DNA from: a bacterium | GTDB taxonomy: Bacteria; JAJRZV01 | Direction of reading: 5' to 3' | NCBI GenBank assembly: GCA_024275095.1 | Contig: JAJRZV010000085.1 | Coordinates: 1 to 23,582, forward strand | DNA length: 23,582 nucleotides | In this document: positions 1 to 6,888 of the stretch, piece by piece | Position numbering within the stretch: the first letter of the stretch is position 1 | How the letters are laid out: every line of letters starts with the position of its first letter | Made by a program: the position numbers and the translations under genes | Notes under the pieces: generated by a model | Seen by the model: the letters and a program-made list of their open reading frames with translations, nothing else | Database searches by the model: none | What the model was told of the DNA's origin: nothing

Positions 1-274
1 CTACCACAGGCTTAAGCCGCTCAACGAGATCCGGAAAATCAGGGGCCATTGCCGGCGGAGGGGTTTTGCCAACAGCGCGAGCTTCTTTCCAGAACGGCCT
101 GGCTTCCTCCTGAGATTTTGCAACAGATTCTTCCTTGACAGTTGGTGCCTTTTTCTCAAGGCCAAGCGCCTTTTTCAGCGTGTCCATCACGCCCGCACGG
201 GAGTTTTGGCTCAATGTCACTGCACAAGCAAACAACACAACAACAGGCAGCAACCCAGAGACTTTCTTTTTCAT
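1..274 (-). CDS. N-terminus of a second HtrA/DegP-like exported protease (partial, runs off left edge)
   Basis: Only the first 91 codons are inside the window. The reading frame opens with MKKK and a hydrophobic stretch (about residues 6-20), followed by a plausible signal peptidase I site after S-R-A near residue 27, so the protein is probably exported. After a charged, Lys/Glu/Ala/Pro-rich linker, the sequence PDFPDLVERLKPVV (about residues 78-91) closely resembles the conserved lead-in of Do/HtrA serine proteases, where the mature protease domain begins. The start codon ATG overlaps the stop of the DUF1844 gene (ATGA), which suggests translational coupling, and GGAGGG lies upstream. The catalytic triad would lie beyond the edge, so the HtrA assignment rests on this lead-in and on the neighbouring complete HtrA gene. 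An L-F-A-C sequence near residue 17 could instead be read as a weak lipobox. Confidence 0.6.
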   Translation of the reverse strand, partial: MKKKVSGLLPVVVLFACAVTLSQNSRAGVMDTLKKALGLEKKAPTVKEESVAKSQEEARPFWKEARAVGKTPPPAMAPDFPDLVERLKPVV

Positions 275-588
275 TGTTGTCCCTCCTTATCGTTCCCCTT
301 TTCCTTCGAATATTTTTCTTCTTCCCTGGACATTTCAATAAACTTGAGTTTCAGTTCCACCACCACTTCCTCTATGATGCGCGATTCTTCTTCCGTGAGA
401 TTACCCTGTGTCTTTTCTTTAAGCATATCCAGTAAGTCAATGGTGTAACGGGCCATCTCGAGGTCTTTTTTCAAACCACCCGTGCGAGGGTCTGGCAAAA
501 TGCCAAGCTGGACCAGCGCGCTCGATGCGAGCGATGCGACGAAATTGCTTAAAGTGGGTTCCGGCATTCTCGGTTTTTTTTCGCTCAT
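271..588 (-). CDS. DUF1844 family protein
   Basis: A 105-residue protein of the DUF1844 family, recognised by the helical segment with NFVASLASSALVQLG (about residues 15-29) and the second segment around ARYTIDLLDMLKEKTQGNL (about 46-64). The family is widespread and small, and its function is not established. No signal peptide or membrane segment is visible, so the protein is probably cytoplasmic. The C-terminal third is strongly charged (Glu/Lys rich). The ATG is preceded by a GAAGGGGG ribosome-binding site. The gene begins 12 nt after the upstream HtrA stop, and its stop overlaps the next start by 4 nt, so it sits inside the envelope operon between two HtrA-type genes. That placement is seen directly; a role with the proteases is inference only. 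Confidence 0.85.
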   Translation of the reverse strand: MSEKKPRMPEPTLSNFVASLASSALVQLGILPDPRTGGLKKDLEMARYTIDLLDMLKEKTQGNLTEEESRIIEEVVVELKLKFIEMSREEEKYSKEKGNDKEGQQ

Positions 589-600
589 GGCGCCCCCTTC

Positions 601-1950
601 CTACATTTCAATGGAAATATAATATCCGAATCCTCGCCTTATTATAAGAAGCGTTACGGCTTCACGGTTAATGGAGGCAGCAATCTCCTGCGCCAGGTCA
701 CCAGGAGATGCAACCCGCCGCCCGTTGACCTCACCTATAATATCACCTGCACGTGCGCCGATGCGGCCCAGGGGGCCCGTGGGCAACACGCGCGTGATCA
801 GTGCTCCTGCGCGGGATTTTTTAACCTCAACGCCCAATTTTTTAAGGAGAAGCTCCCTGTAGCGTTTTCGAGGAAAACGCGTGGTTTTCAGCTCGAACCT
901 GAGGGGTTTGCCGTCTCTTATTACACGGAGCCTCACGCGGTCTCCTGCGGTGTAATCTCTGAGCACGGCCAGCACCTCCGAGCGGGAGTGGACAGCGTTA
1001 CCTTCTACATGTGTGATAACATCGCCCACTGCCAGCCCTGCGTTCTCTGCCGGGGAGTCTTTCCACACTTCTACAACAACAGGGACAACCCTCTGGTCTT
1101 TCGCTGTTATACCAAGAGTCTCGGCGTCTACATCCTGGATTTCAAGGCCCGTCCACGCAGGCACATAACGGCCTTCGCGTATGAGGTCATCCACTATTCG
1201 TCGGGCAATATCGGATGGAATGGCAAACCCGATACCCTCAGCTCCACGGTATATCGCAGTGTTGATACCAATAACTTCCCCCACAATGTTTAACAGGGGA
1301 CCTCCGGAGTTCCCGGGGTTGATGGATGCATCGGTCTGAATAAAATCTCTGTACACCCTGTCATCAGCACGAATGGTACGGTGCAATGCGCTGACGACTC
1401 CCACAGTAACCGTATGATCAAGCCCGAAAGGATTCCCTATGGCGATAACCGTCTCACCAATCATGAGGTCAGCAGAAGAACCAAGCGCCAGAAAAGGTAA
1501 CGGATCATCGCTTTTCACTTTGAGCACGGCCAGGTCGTGTTCAGGATCTGCTCCTATCACGCGTGCCTGGTACCGCTGGCCATTGTGAATCATAACTGCT
1601 ATTTTTGTTGAGCGCATAATCACGTGTTCGTTGGTGAGGAGATACCCATCTGCAGATATAAAAAAACCTGATCCCAGGCTCTGTTCTTTCCTGTAGCGCG
1701 GCGACGGCCCAAAAAAACGTTCAAAAAAATCACCAAAAAAAGGATCGTAGTCAAAAAACGGGTTTCTGTATCGTACAACGATTTCGCTTTTAATGCTCAC
1801 AACAGCGGGAGAGGCCTTGCGGACGACCTGAACAACAGGTGTGAAACGCTGCTTGTTCAGTGCTGAGGTTCCGGTGGATTCATCTCCCATACAGATGGAA
1901 GCCACTGAAAGAATAGCCAGCCATGCGGAAATGTAAAAAGTGTACTTCAC
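601..1950 (-). CDS. HtrA/DegP-type periplasmic serine protease with two PDZ domains
   Basis: A 449-residue trypsin-like protease/chaperone of the Do (HtrA) family, expected in the periplasm to degrade misfolded envelope proteins. The N-terminal hydrophobic stretch (about residues 4-20) is a Sec-type signal or anchor. The catalytic triad is complete: His109 in TNEHV, Asp139 in EHDLAVLK, and Ser215 in GNSGGPL. A Phe-rich loop (NPFFDYDPFFGDFFERFF, about 63-80) matches the LA-loop region of the family. Two PDZ regions follow, at about 255-365 and 370-449, and the length is normal for the family. The start is a GTG whose GTGA overlaps the stop of the DUF4340 gene. The nearest purine-rich motif (GGGGAG) is very close to it, so translational coupling is likely. 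The symbol is left blank because DegP, DegQ and other Do paralogues cannot be told apart here. Confidence 0.93.
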   Translation of the reverse strand: MKYTFYISAWLAILSVASICMGDESTGTSALNKQRFTPVVQVVRKASPAVVSIKSEIVVRYRNPFFDYDPFFGDFFERFFGPSPRYRKEQSLGSGFFISADGYLLTNEHVIMRSTKIAVMIHNGQRYQARVIGADPEHDLAVLKVKSDDPLPFLALGSSADLMIGETVIAIGNPFGLDHTVTVGVVSALHRTIRADDRVYRDFIQTDASINPGNSGGPLLNIVGEVIGINTAIYRGAEGIGFAIPSDIARRIVDDLIREGRYVPAWTGLEIQDVDAETLGITAKDQRVVPVVVEVWKDSPAENAGLAVGDVITHVEGNAVHSRSEVLAVLRDYTAGDRVRLRVIRDGKPLRFELKTTRFPRKRYRELLLKKLGVEVKKSRAGALITRVLPTGPLGRIGARAGDIIGEVNGRRVASPGDLAQEIAASINREAVTLLIIRRGFGYYISIEM

Positions 1951-3428
1951 TCTCCCCGGGCACTTCCTTTTTCACGGGGTTGTCCCTCCTTCTTTCCTTT
2001 CCCAGATTTTGAAGGAGGTGTACCTTTTCCGCCTGTCGAGGGTGAGGACACTTCCTCGGCATCCAGGATTTTCAACCTCTCCTTTTCAAATTTATCAAGA
2101 AAATCCTTCTTGAGAAGATAAACCTCCTGCTCTCCTTCGAGCATTCCGTATACTCCGTGAGCGGTCACCTCTCCAAGCAGAAGTCCCCTCTCCTCCAGTT
2201 CACCCTCAACCTTCACACGCACATGGATTTGTGGCTTGTCAAGGCCGTAGGGACTGAGAGAGCGTGGATTTACGTCAATATAATCCACCACCGTGATATC
2301 ACGTAACATGCGCAAGATTTCATTAACTGCATCTCGATTTTTTTCTCTTTTGCCCTTTTCGTCATACCATTTGTTGTCTTTTTTGTTTTTTACCGCGTAC
2401 GTGACACCGTATTTGTCTTCAATCATCAGGCGTTCTGCCTTCCAGGTGTAAAAGTCAAAAATCTTCTTGATACGCCAGGCGTAACGGGGCTTATCGATCT
2501 TGGCAAGTATTGAAGCATCCACGGTGACCACATTGGGTTTGTCTTCCAGCTTCACATAAACCTTTTCTTTGTTCCGTGTGCGTTTCCCGAGGAGAAGCAC
2601 GTATTGCTTCTTGTTGTTTTCAAGTCTCACTTTCACGCGAAATGCAGGAGTTGAAAGACCGTACTTCTTCACGTCCTGTGGGTTGTCATCCACAAAGTCT
2701 TTAACCCGGAGGTCTCGAAGAGCTGTGAGCACGCGGGTGATTACAGGCTTGTCCGCTCGAACGGTTTCCCTGCTCTTCTTATCCATAAGGTACCAGCCTT
2801 CATCAGTGCGCGCGAGGCGGATCGTTTCGCCACCGCGTTTTTCAATTTCCAGGTCTTCCACCTCGCTCACCAGAAAATCCAAAATCTTGCGGTTGCGATA
2901 ATCCTCTATCTTTTTCTTGAGGTTGGTCTCAACAGCAGCAGTTACCACCATTACACGATTGTCACCTTCCTTTTGAGCATATACTTTAAACCCAACGGGT
3001 GCACGTTTCCCGATGTGAATAACTGAAGGTTTCTCCTGGCCTTTGACAATAAATCGCACTGTAAAACGCGGTTTCTTCAGCCCGAAAACCTCAGGGTTCT
3101 CCGGCTTCTCAGCGACAATTTTATCCCACTTGAGCCTTTCAAAGCGGCTGACGATTCCGTTGAGCGTATAATTATCCGCGTCCGCATTAATGGGCTTTTC
3201 AATGACCCAGTTTTCCTCGGGTTTTAGCTCACGCCTGAAAACCAGTTTCTCGCCGTTTTCTCTCTCTATGATAAGTTTTTCAACATTATCGCCGTCAAAG
3301 GTGAAGACCTGTTTCTCTTTCTCTCCTGCTTTCTCTGACGCCTTTCTGGACGGTTTCTCCACCAGATAAAAGTACATGATCACCGCCGCGCAGACGAGAA
3401 GAAGAATCAACGTGTGACGAAATCTCAT
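1947..3428 (-). CDS. Membrane-anchored DUF4340 protein with three repeated modules
   Basis: A 493-residue protein with an N-terminal transmembrane anchor (about residues 5-22) and an exported body. It contains three copies of the DUF4340 module, at about 41-180, 181-325 and 326-460. Each starts with a beta-rich element such as DNVEKLIIER, EVEDLEIEKR or KAERLMIEDK, and each contains a GL-x-x-P motif (VFGLKKP near 115, KYGLSTP near 256, PYGLDKP near 394) followed by a strand. The C-terminal tail (about 463-493) is a Gly/Ser/Lys/Pro-rich, probably disordered segment. DUF4340 genes commonly follow GldG-like genes, as here, but the biochemical function is unknown. The ATG has a GGGGGAGG ribosome-binding site and lies 12 nt after the gldG-like stop. 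The stop overlaps the HtrA start. Confidence 0.88.
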   Translation of the reverse strand: MRFRHTLILLLVCAAVIMYFYLVEKPSRKASEKAGEKEKQVFTFDGDNVEKLIIERENGEKLVFRRELKPEENWVIEKPINADADNYTLNGIVSRFERLKWDKIVAEKPENPEVFGLKKPRFTVRFIVKGQEKPSVIHIGKRAPVGFKVYAQKEGDNRVMVVTAAVETNLKKKIEDYRNRKILDFLVSEVEDLEIEKRGGETIRLARTDEGWYLMDKKSRETVRADKPVITRVLTALRDLRVKDFVDDNPQDVKKYGLSTPAFRVKVRLENNKKQYVLLLGKRTRNKEKVYVKLEDKPNVVTVDASILAKIDKPRYAWRIKKIFDFYTWKAERLMIEDKYGVTYAVKNKKDNKWYDEKGKREKNRDAVNEILRMLRDITVVDYIDVNPRSLSPYGLDKPQIHVRVKVEGELEERGLLLGEVTAHGVYGMLEGEQEVYLLKKDFLDKFEKERLKILDAEEVSSPSTGGKGTPPSKSGKGKKEGQPREKGSARGE

Positions 3429-3440
3429 GGTCCTCCCCCC

Positions 3441-5069
3441 TTACAGATACCTTTTCCTGATCCACGCAACAAGCCCCCCTGCAGCAACAAGAAGAGGCAT
3501 AACAAAGAGGGTCAGAACACTCACCGTCCTTTCACCTGTGGCTGGCAGGATAATCTGGGCGGCTTTGCGCTCCTTGGGCCTGATGGAAATGAGATCCTTC
3601 TGCTCTGCGAGCCAGTTCACCATGTTGAGGAAGAGGTCCCCGTTCGGTTGAACAACGCTTTTTCCTTCCACTTCAGACGAAAAGTAATTATCCGTTGCAA
3701 AGTCGGAATCTCCAACCACAACAATTCGTGTCTTTGTTTCTGTCGTTCCCTTGGGTGTACCAGCAGGGTTGCCTTCAGCGGCCATGGCAAGGGTGATAGG
3801 CCCTTTTCTGTCGCGTCCGGGGGTGAAATGGGGTTTGTCTTTTTGAAGCTCTTCAACAAAGTCAAAATCAGCCCACGCACTGCCACCGGTCTTCACAAGT
3901 TCAGTCACACTCACCTTCTCGGGAGTTTTGGATGTCTTAGAAAGAGAGCGGGCCAAAGGGAAAAAAGTCATGTACTGGAAGCCCTTGGTAATCTCATGAA
4001 ACCGATCGTATTGCACACCAAGGGGCGTCACCGGTCCGGACCCGATGACCTGCGAAAGCGCGTTAAGGTCCACCACGTAGGTGTCGTCTACCTGAATGCC
4101 CCATTTCTGGAGCACGCTGCCAAGGCGTGTAGGAGCATTGGGGTCCAGCATGAACATGGCTTTGCCACCTGTGTTCAGGTACTCGTCCAGAAGCTTCAGT
4201 TCGGACTCCAGCAGGGGACCCTGAGGTCCTGCGACAACGACGACATTGCAATCTTTTTTGAGGTCTTCTATTTTCTCGTACGAAGCGAGGTGGATCGTTT
4301 TCACCTTGAAGCCCTGAGCATCAAGAGCTTTCTTTGCCTCTGTCATGGAACGTCGCTGGTCCTGACCGGTGAGGTCAACCTCGCCGTGACCCGCCACGAA
4401 ACATATCTTTACCGTCCCGGCACGCGTTACTTTGATAATGCCATTGGTAAGGTTGTTTTCATTGATATCACGCACCTGAATTGTCTTGCTGCCGAAACGA
4501 ACAACCGCGATGTTGTAACTTTTCACCTTGTATTTTTCTGCAAGCGTAGGGTTTTTATCAGGGTCCACGACCCGGTACTTGAATCCCTTTGCATAATACG
4601 CGTACTCCTCCAGCAACTCCTCTACATCTCTTTTCTGAGGTGCTTCTGAATTTACAAATGCAATAACCTCAAAAGGATCTTTTTCGCCGGCCTTTTTCTT
4701 TTCCTCGATGAGCTTTTCGAGATGGTCAAGCTCTTTTAACGTACTGTCCGAGAGCGAGAAAAGTTTCTGTTCAGTAAGGTCCCATCTCAGGTAATGGCGA
4801 TAAAGGATCGCATTGAGGAAACCCACGATGAGAACCACAATGATAGCGAGCAGGAAAGCATTACCCCGGTAAATCGTGGCTGGTTGAACGAAAAAGTCCT
4901 TTACAAAACTCCGGTTGATAAAAATCCAGTATCCCAGGAGAATTAATCCAACAACCCCGGGCACCAGAGCGTACATCCACAGGTTGCTGGAAATAATATA
5001 AAGAACAAGCCCTGCAGATAAAAATATCAGACCAAGCGACAAAATGATTTTTGTAATATTTTTCATCAT
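3441..5069 (-). CDS. GldG-like ABC transporter auxiliary protein
   Basis: A 542-residue protein of the GldG/ABC_transp_aux family. It has two N-terminal membrane helices (about residues 8-26 and 32-51), a third at about 71-90, a large extracytoplasmic domain, and a C-terminal helix (about 515-535). The signature RWDLTEQKLFSLSDSTLKEL lies directly after the third helix (about 95-114). The large domain contains the IFT/GldG-like fold segments CFVAGHGEVDL and VVVAGPQGPLLESELKLLDEYL. In Bacteroidetes GldA, GldF and GldG form an ABC system needed for gliding. In most other bacteria the substrate is unknown, and nothing here shows gliding. The start is either of two consecutive ATGs: GGAGGT lies 5 nt before the first and 8 nt before the second. 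The gene follows the permease by 3 nt. Confidence 0.92.
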   Translation of the reverse strand: MMKNITKIILSLGLIFLSAGLVLYIISSNLWMYALVPGVVGLILLGYWIFINRSFVKDFFVQPATIYRGNAFLLAIIVVLIVGFLNAILYRHYLRWDLTEQKLFSLSDSTLKELDHLEKLIEEKKKAGEKDPFEVIAFVNSEAPQKRDVEELLEEYAYYAKGFKYRVVDPDKNPTLAEKYKVKSYNIAVVRFGSKTIQVRDINENNLTNGIIKVTRAGTVKICFVAGHGEVDLTGQDQRRSMTEAKKALDAQGFKVKTIHLASYEKIEDLKKDCNVVVVAGPQGPLLESELKLLDEYLNTGGKAMFMLDPNAPTRLGSVLQKWGIQVDDTYVVDLNALSQVIGSGPVTPLGVQYDRFHEITKGFQYMTFFPLARSLSKTSKTPEKVSVTELVKTGGSAWADFDFVEELQKDKPHFTPGRDRKGPITLAMAAEGNPAGTPKGTTETKTRIVVVGDSDFATDNYFSSEVEGKSVVQPNGDLFLNMVNWLAEQKDLISIRPKERKAAQIILPATGERTVSVLTLFVMPLLVAAGGLVAWIRKRYL

Positions 5070-5072
5070 GGC

Positions 5073-5840
5073 TTACCTCCACTTCTGAGACTCGATGGCC
5101 GTGACAGTCAGAAAAAGAAGATACCCGACAAAGGAAACGAAAAACACCACATTTCGTGTGGTAATAAGACCCTTTGACATGTCCCCAAAATGCTCCATCA
5201 GGCTGATATATTTAAGAAACTCCGTGCCCTGGGTGGCAGTAGTCGCGGCCCATCCGATCACCCAGAAAATCAATAACAAACCAAAGGCAAGCACTGCAGC
5301 GATAATCTGATTCTCCGTGAGTGCAGAGGTAAATGTACCCACTGCCATAAAAGCACTGCCCAGAAGGAAAAGGCCCAGATAAATACTTATAACCGGCCCG
5401 GGTTCAGGAGAACTGTAAATGAAAAGAAACAGTGGATAAAGAAATGTGAGTGCAATCATGATGGTATACGTGGTCAACGCCGCAAAATACTTGCCGAGAA
5501 CAATCTGTGTGGTTGTCACTGGAGAAGTCAACAGCACTTCAAAAGTACCCTGCTTTTTTTCTTCTGCAAGAAGTCGCATTGTGAGAACAGGAGAAATCAA
5601 CAGGAGAATGATGGCCATGTTTGAATAAAGAGGCCGTAAAAAGTGATCCGTGAGATTTGGACCTCCACCAAGCCCCATGAAACGCTGAAACTGGAAGCGA
5701 ATAAATATTTTGAGAATGGTATTGTAGAAATACGCGGTAATCGCGAGAAAAACAGCTGTCACCACATAAGCAATGGGGGAGGTAAAATATGACTTCATCT
5801 CTTTTTTCCATATGGCAAAGACGTTTTTCACTCTCTGCAT
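5073..5840 (-). CDS. ABC-2 type transporter permease (GldF-like)
   Basis: A 255-residue integral membrane protein with about six hydrophobic segments and the ABC-2 permease pattern. The N-terminus (IWKKEMKSYFTSPIAYVV, about residues 9-26) is typical of GldF-like subunits, and LLISPVLTMRLLAEEKKQGT (about 79-98) is the conserved cytoplasmic segment that contacts the ATPase, followed by FEVLLTSPV. The permease should pair with the ATPase encoded immediately upstream. The ATPase stop and the permease start share one base (TGATG), and GGAGGT sits 5 nt before the ATG. The substrate cannot be deduced. Together with the ATPase and the GldG-like protein it forms one complex in the inner membrane. Confidence 0.93.
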   Translation of the reverse strand: MQRVKNVFAIWKKEMKSYFTSPIAYVVTAVFLAITAYFYNTILKIFIRFQFQRFMGLGGGPNLTDHFLRPLYSNMAIILLLISPVLTMRLLAEEKKQGTFEVLLTSPVTTTQIVLGKYFAALTTYTIMIALTFLYPLFLFIYSSPEPGPVISIYLGLFLLGSAFMAVGTFTSALTENQIIAAVLAFGLLLIFWVIGWAATTATQGTEFLKYISLMEHFGDMSKGLITTRNVVFFVSFVGYLLFLTVTAIESQKWR

Positions 5841-6766
5841 CAGTGACCTCCTTTTTCACCTGAGATAAGCCTGAGGTAGATCTCTTCCAGCGAGGGAAGG
5901 CTTGAGCGTACTTCGAGAATTCCGTACCCCTTCTCTACCAGACGCCTGATCAGTTCGGGCTGGGGTGCTGTATCAACACCCACGCTGACCACAAGTTCGC
6001 GACCTTCCGCCCTTACAGACTCCACACCTGGAACATCCTGGAAAAACGACTCGTCATCGAGTGGCCTATCGAGTAAAATCTGAACCTGCCGCCTGTCACT
6101 GAGGCGACGGGATAGTTGTTCATACGTGTCTGCTGCGATAAGCCGTCCTTCATTAATGATGAGTACGCGGTTACACGTCATGGTTACTTCAGGAAGAATG
6201 TGCGTGGAGAGAATTACCGTGTGTTCCTTGCCGAGTTCCCTGATAAGTTCACGTATTTCAACTACCTGTGCAGGGTCCAGCCCGATGGTGGGTTCGTCCA
6301 GGATAAGCACTTCAGGATCGTGTACAATGGCCTGGGCAATAGCCACACGCTGCTTGTACCCACGGGACAGGTTACCGATAAGGCGATCGTACACATCCAC
6401 CAAGCCGCACCGTTCCACCACCCGTGCGACAGATTCGCGACGCTGGGAAGAAGGAACGCCTTTAATTTCTGAAATGAAGTACAGGTAATCCCTGACGGTC
6501 ATGTCTAAATATATTGGAGGATTCTCCGGGAGGTACCCTACCAGCCGCTTCACTTCCAGTGGCTCTTTCTCCACATCATGGCCTCCTACGAAAGCTCTTC
6601 CTGCGGACGGCATGAGATAACCGGTGATAATCCGCATGGTGGTCGTCTTCCCTGCTCCATTGGGTCCCAAAAAACCCAGCACCTCTCCTTTCTGAATGGA
6701 GAAACTCACATCCTGGATGGCCGGCCTGTCGCCGTAATATTTGGTGAGCTCCTGAACCTCAATCAT
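5840..6766 (-). CDS. ABC transporter ATP-binding protein (GldA/CcmA-like)
   Basis: A 308-residue nucleotide-binding subunit. Visible motifs are Walker A GPNGAGKT (residues 34-41), the signature LSRGYKQRV (about 133-141), Walker B VLILDEPT (about 153-160), and the switch histidine in STH (189). The Q-loop position reads YLPENPP, with Glu where many ABC proteins have Gln, a pattern usual for this subfamily. An extra C-terminal domain (about 220-308) is also typical of ABC-2 drug/gliding-type ATPases. This is the first gene of the ABC-GldG-DUF4340-HtrA operon. An AGGAGGT ribosome-binding site precedes the ATG, and a promoter candidate lies about 40-65 nt upstream. Confidence 0.95.
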   Translation of the reverse strand: MIEVQELTKYYGDRPAIQDVSFSIQKGEVLGFLGPNGAGKTTTMRIITGYLMPSAGRAFVGGHDVEKEPLEVKRLVGYLPENPPIYLDMTVRDYLYFISEIKGVPSSQRRESVARVVERCGLVDVYDRLIGNLSRGYKQRVAIAQAIVHDPEVLILDEPTIGLDPAQVVEIRELIRELGKEHTVILSTHILPEVTMTCNRVLIINEGRLIAADTYEQLSRRLSDRRQVQILLDRPLDDESFFQDVPGVESVRAEGRELVVSVGVDTAPQPELIRRLVEKGYGILEVRSSLPSLEEIYLRLISGEKGGH

Positions 6767-6805
6767 GGGTTTTACCTCCTCTCAGTTTTCACATAAACTG
6801 CACAA

Positions 6806-6833
6806 ATTCTCTCATACAACATGTTGTTATCAA
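6806..6833 (-). promoter_or_regulatory. Promoter candidate for the ABC/HtrA operon
   Basis: Reading the minus strand, TTGATA (6833-6828) is followed after 16 nt by GAGAAT (6811-6806). This gives 5 of 6 and 4 of 6 matches to the housekeeping consensus. It lies between the clp terminator and the ABC ATPase start, which is where an operon promoter is expected. The -10 element is weak, so activation or an alternative sigma factor is possible. Confidence 0.5.
6816..6827. promoter_or_regulatory. Perfect 12-bp palindrome between -35 and -10 (possible operator)
   Basis: The sequence ACAACATGTTGT is its own reverse complement and lies entirely within the spacer of the promoter candidate for the ABC/HtrA operon. 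A dimeric repressor bound here would block RNA polymerase. No matching regulator is encoded beside it, and a single short palindrome could also occur by chance. Confidence 0.4.
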
Positions 6834-6848
6834 AATCCCGGCAATGAG

Positions 6849-6888
6849 AAAATGTCCCCGCCCTATCTAAGGTTACATCACGGGGACA
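6849..6888 (-). terminator. Rho-independent terminator overlapping the 3' end of clp
   Basis: On the minus strand TGTCCCCG (6888-6881) pairs perfectly with CGGGGACA (6860-6853) across a 20-nt loop and is followed by TTTTCTC. The 5' arm is inside the last codons of the clp gene, and the clp stop codon (6875-6873) sits in the loop. It separates the dnaK-dnaJ-htpX-clp operon from the ABC operon. The loop is long and the T-run short, so termination may be incomplete. Confidence 0.6.

Noticed and set aside
3414-4649. Long plus-strand open frame (411 codons) opposite the gldG-like gene
   Set aside because: It has a shadow-type composition rich in His, Cys and Arg, no motifs, and lies opposite a conserved operon gene.
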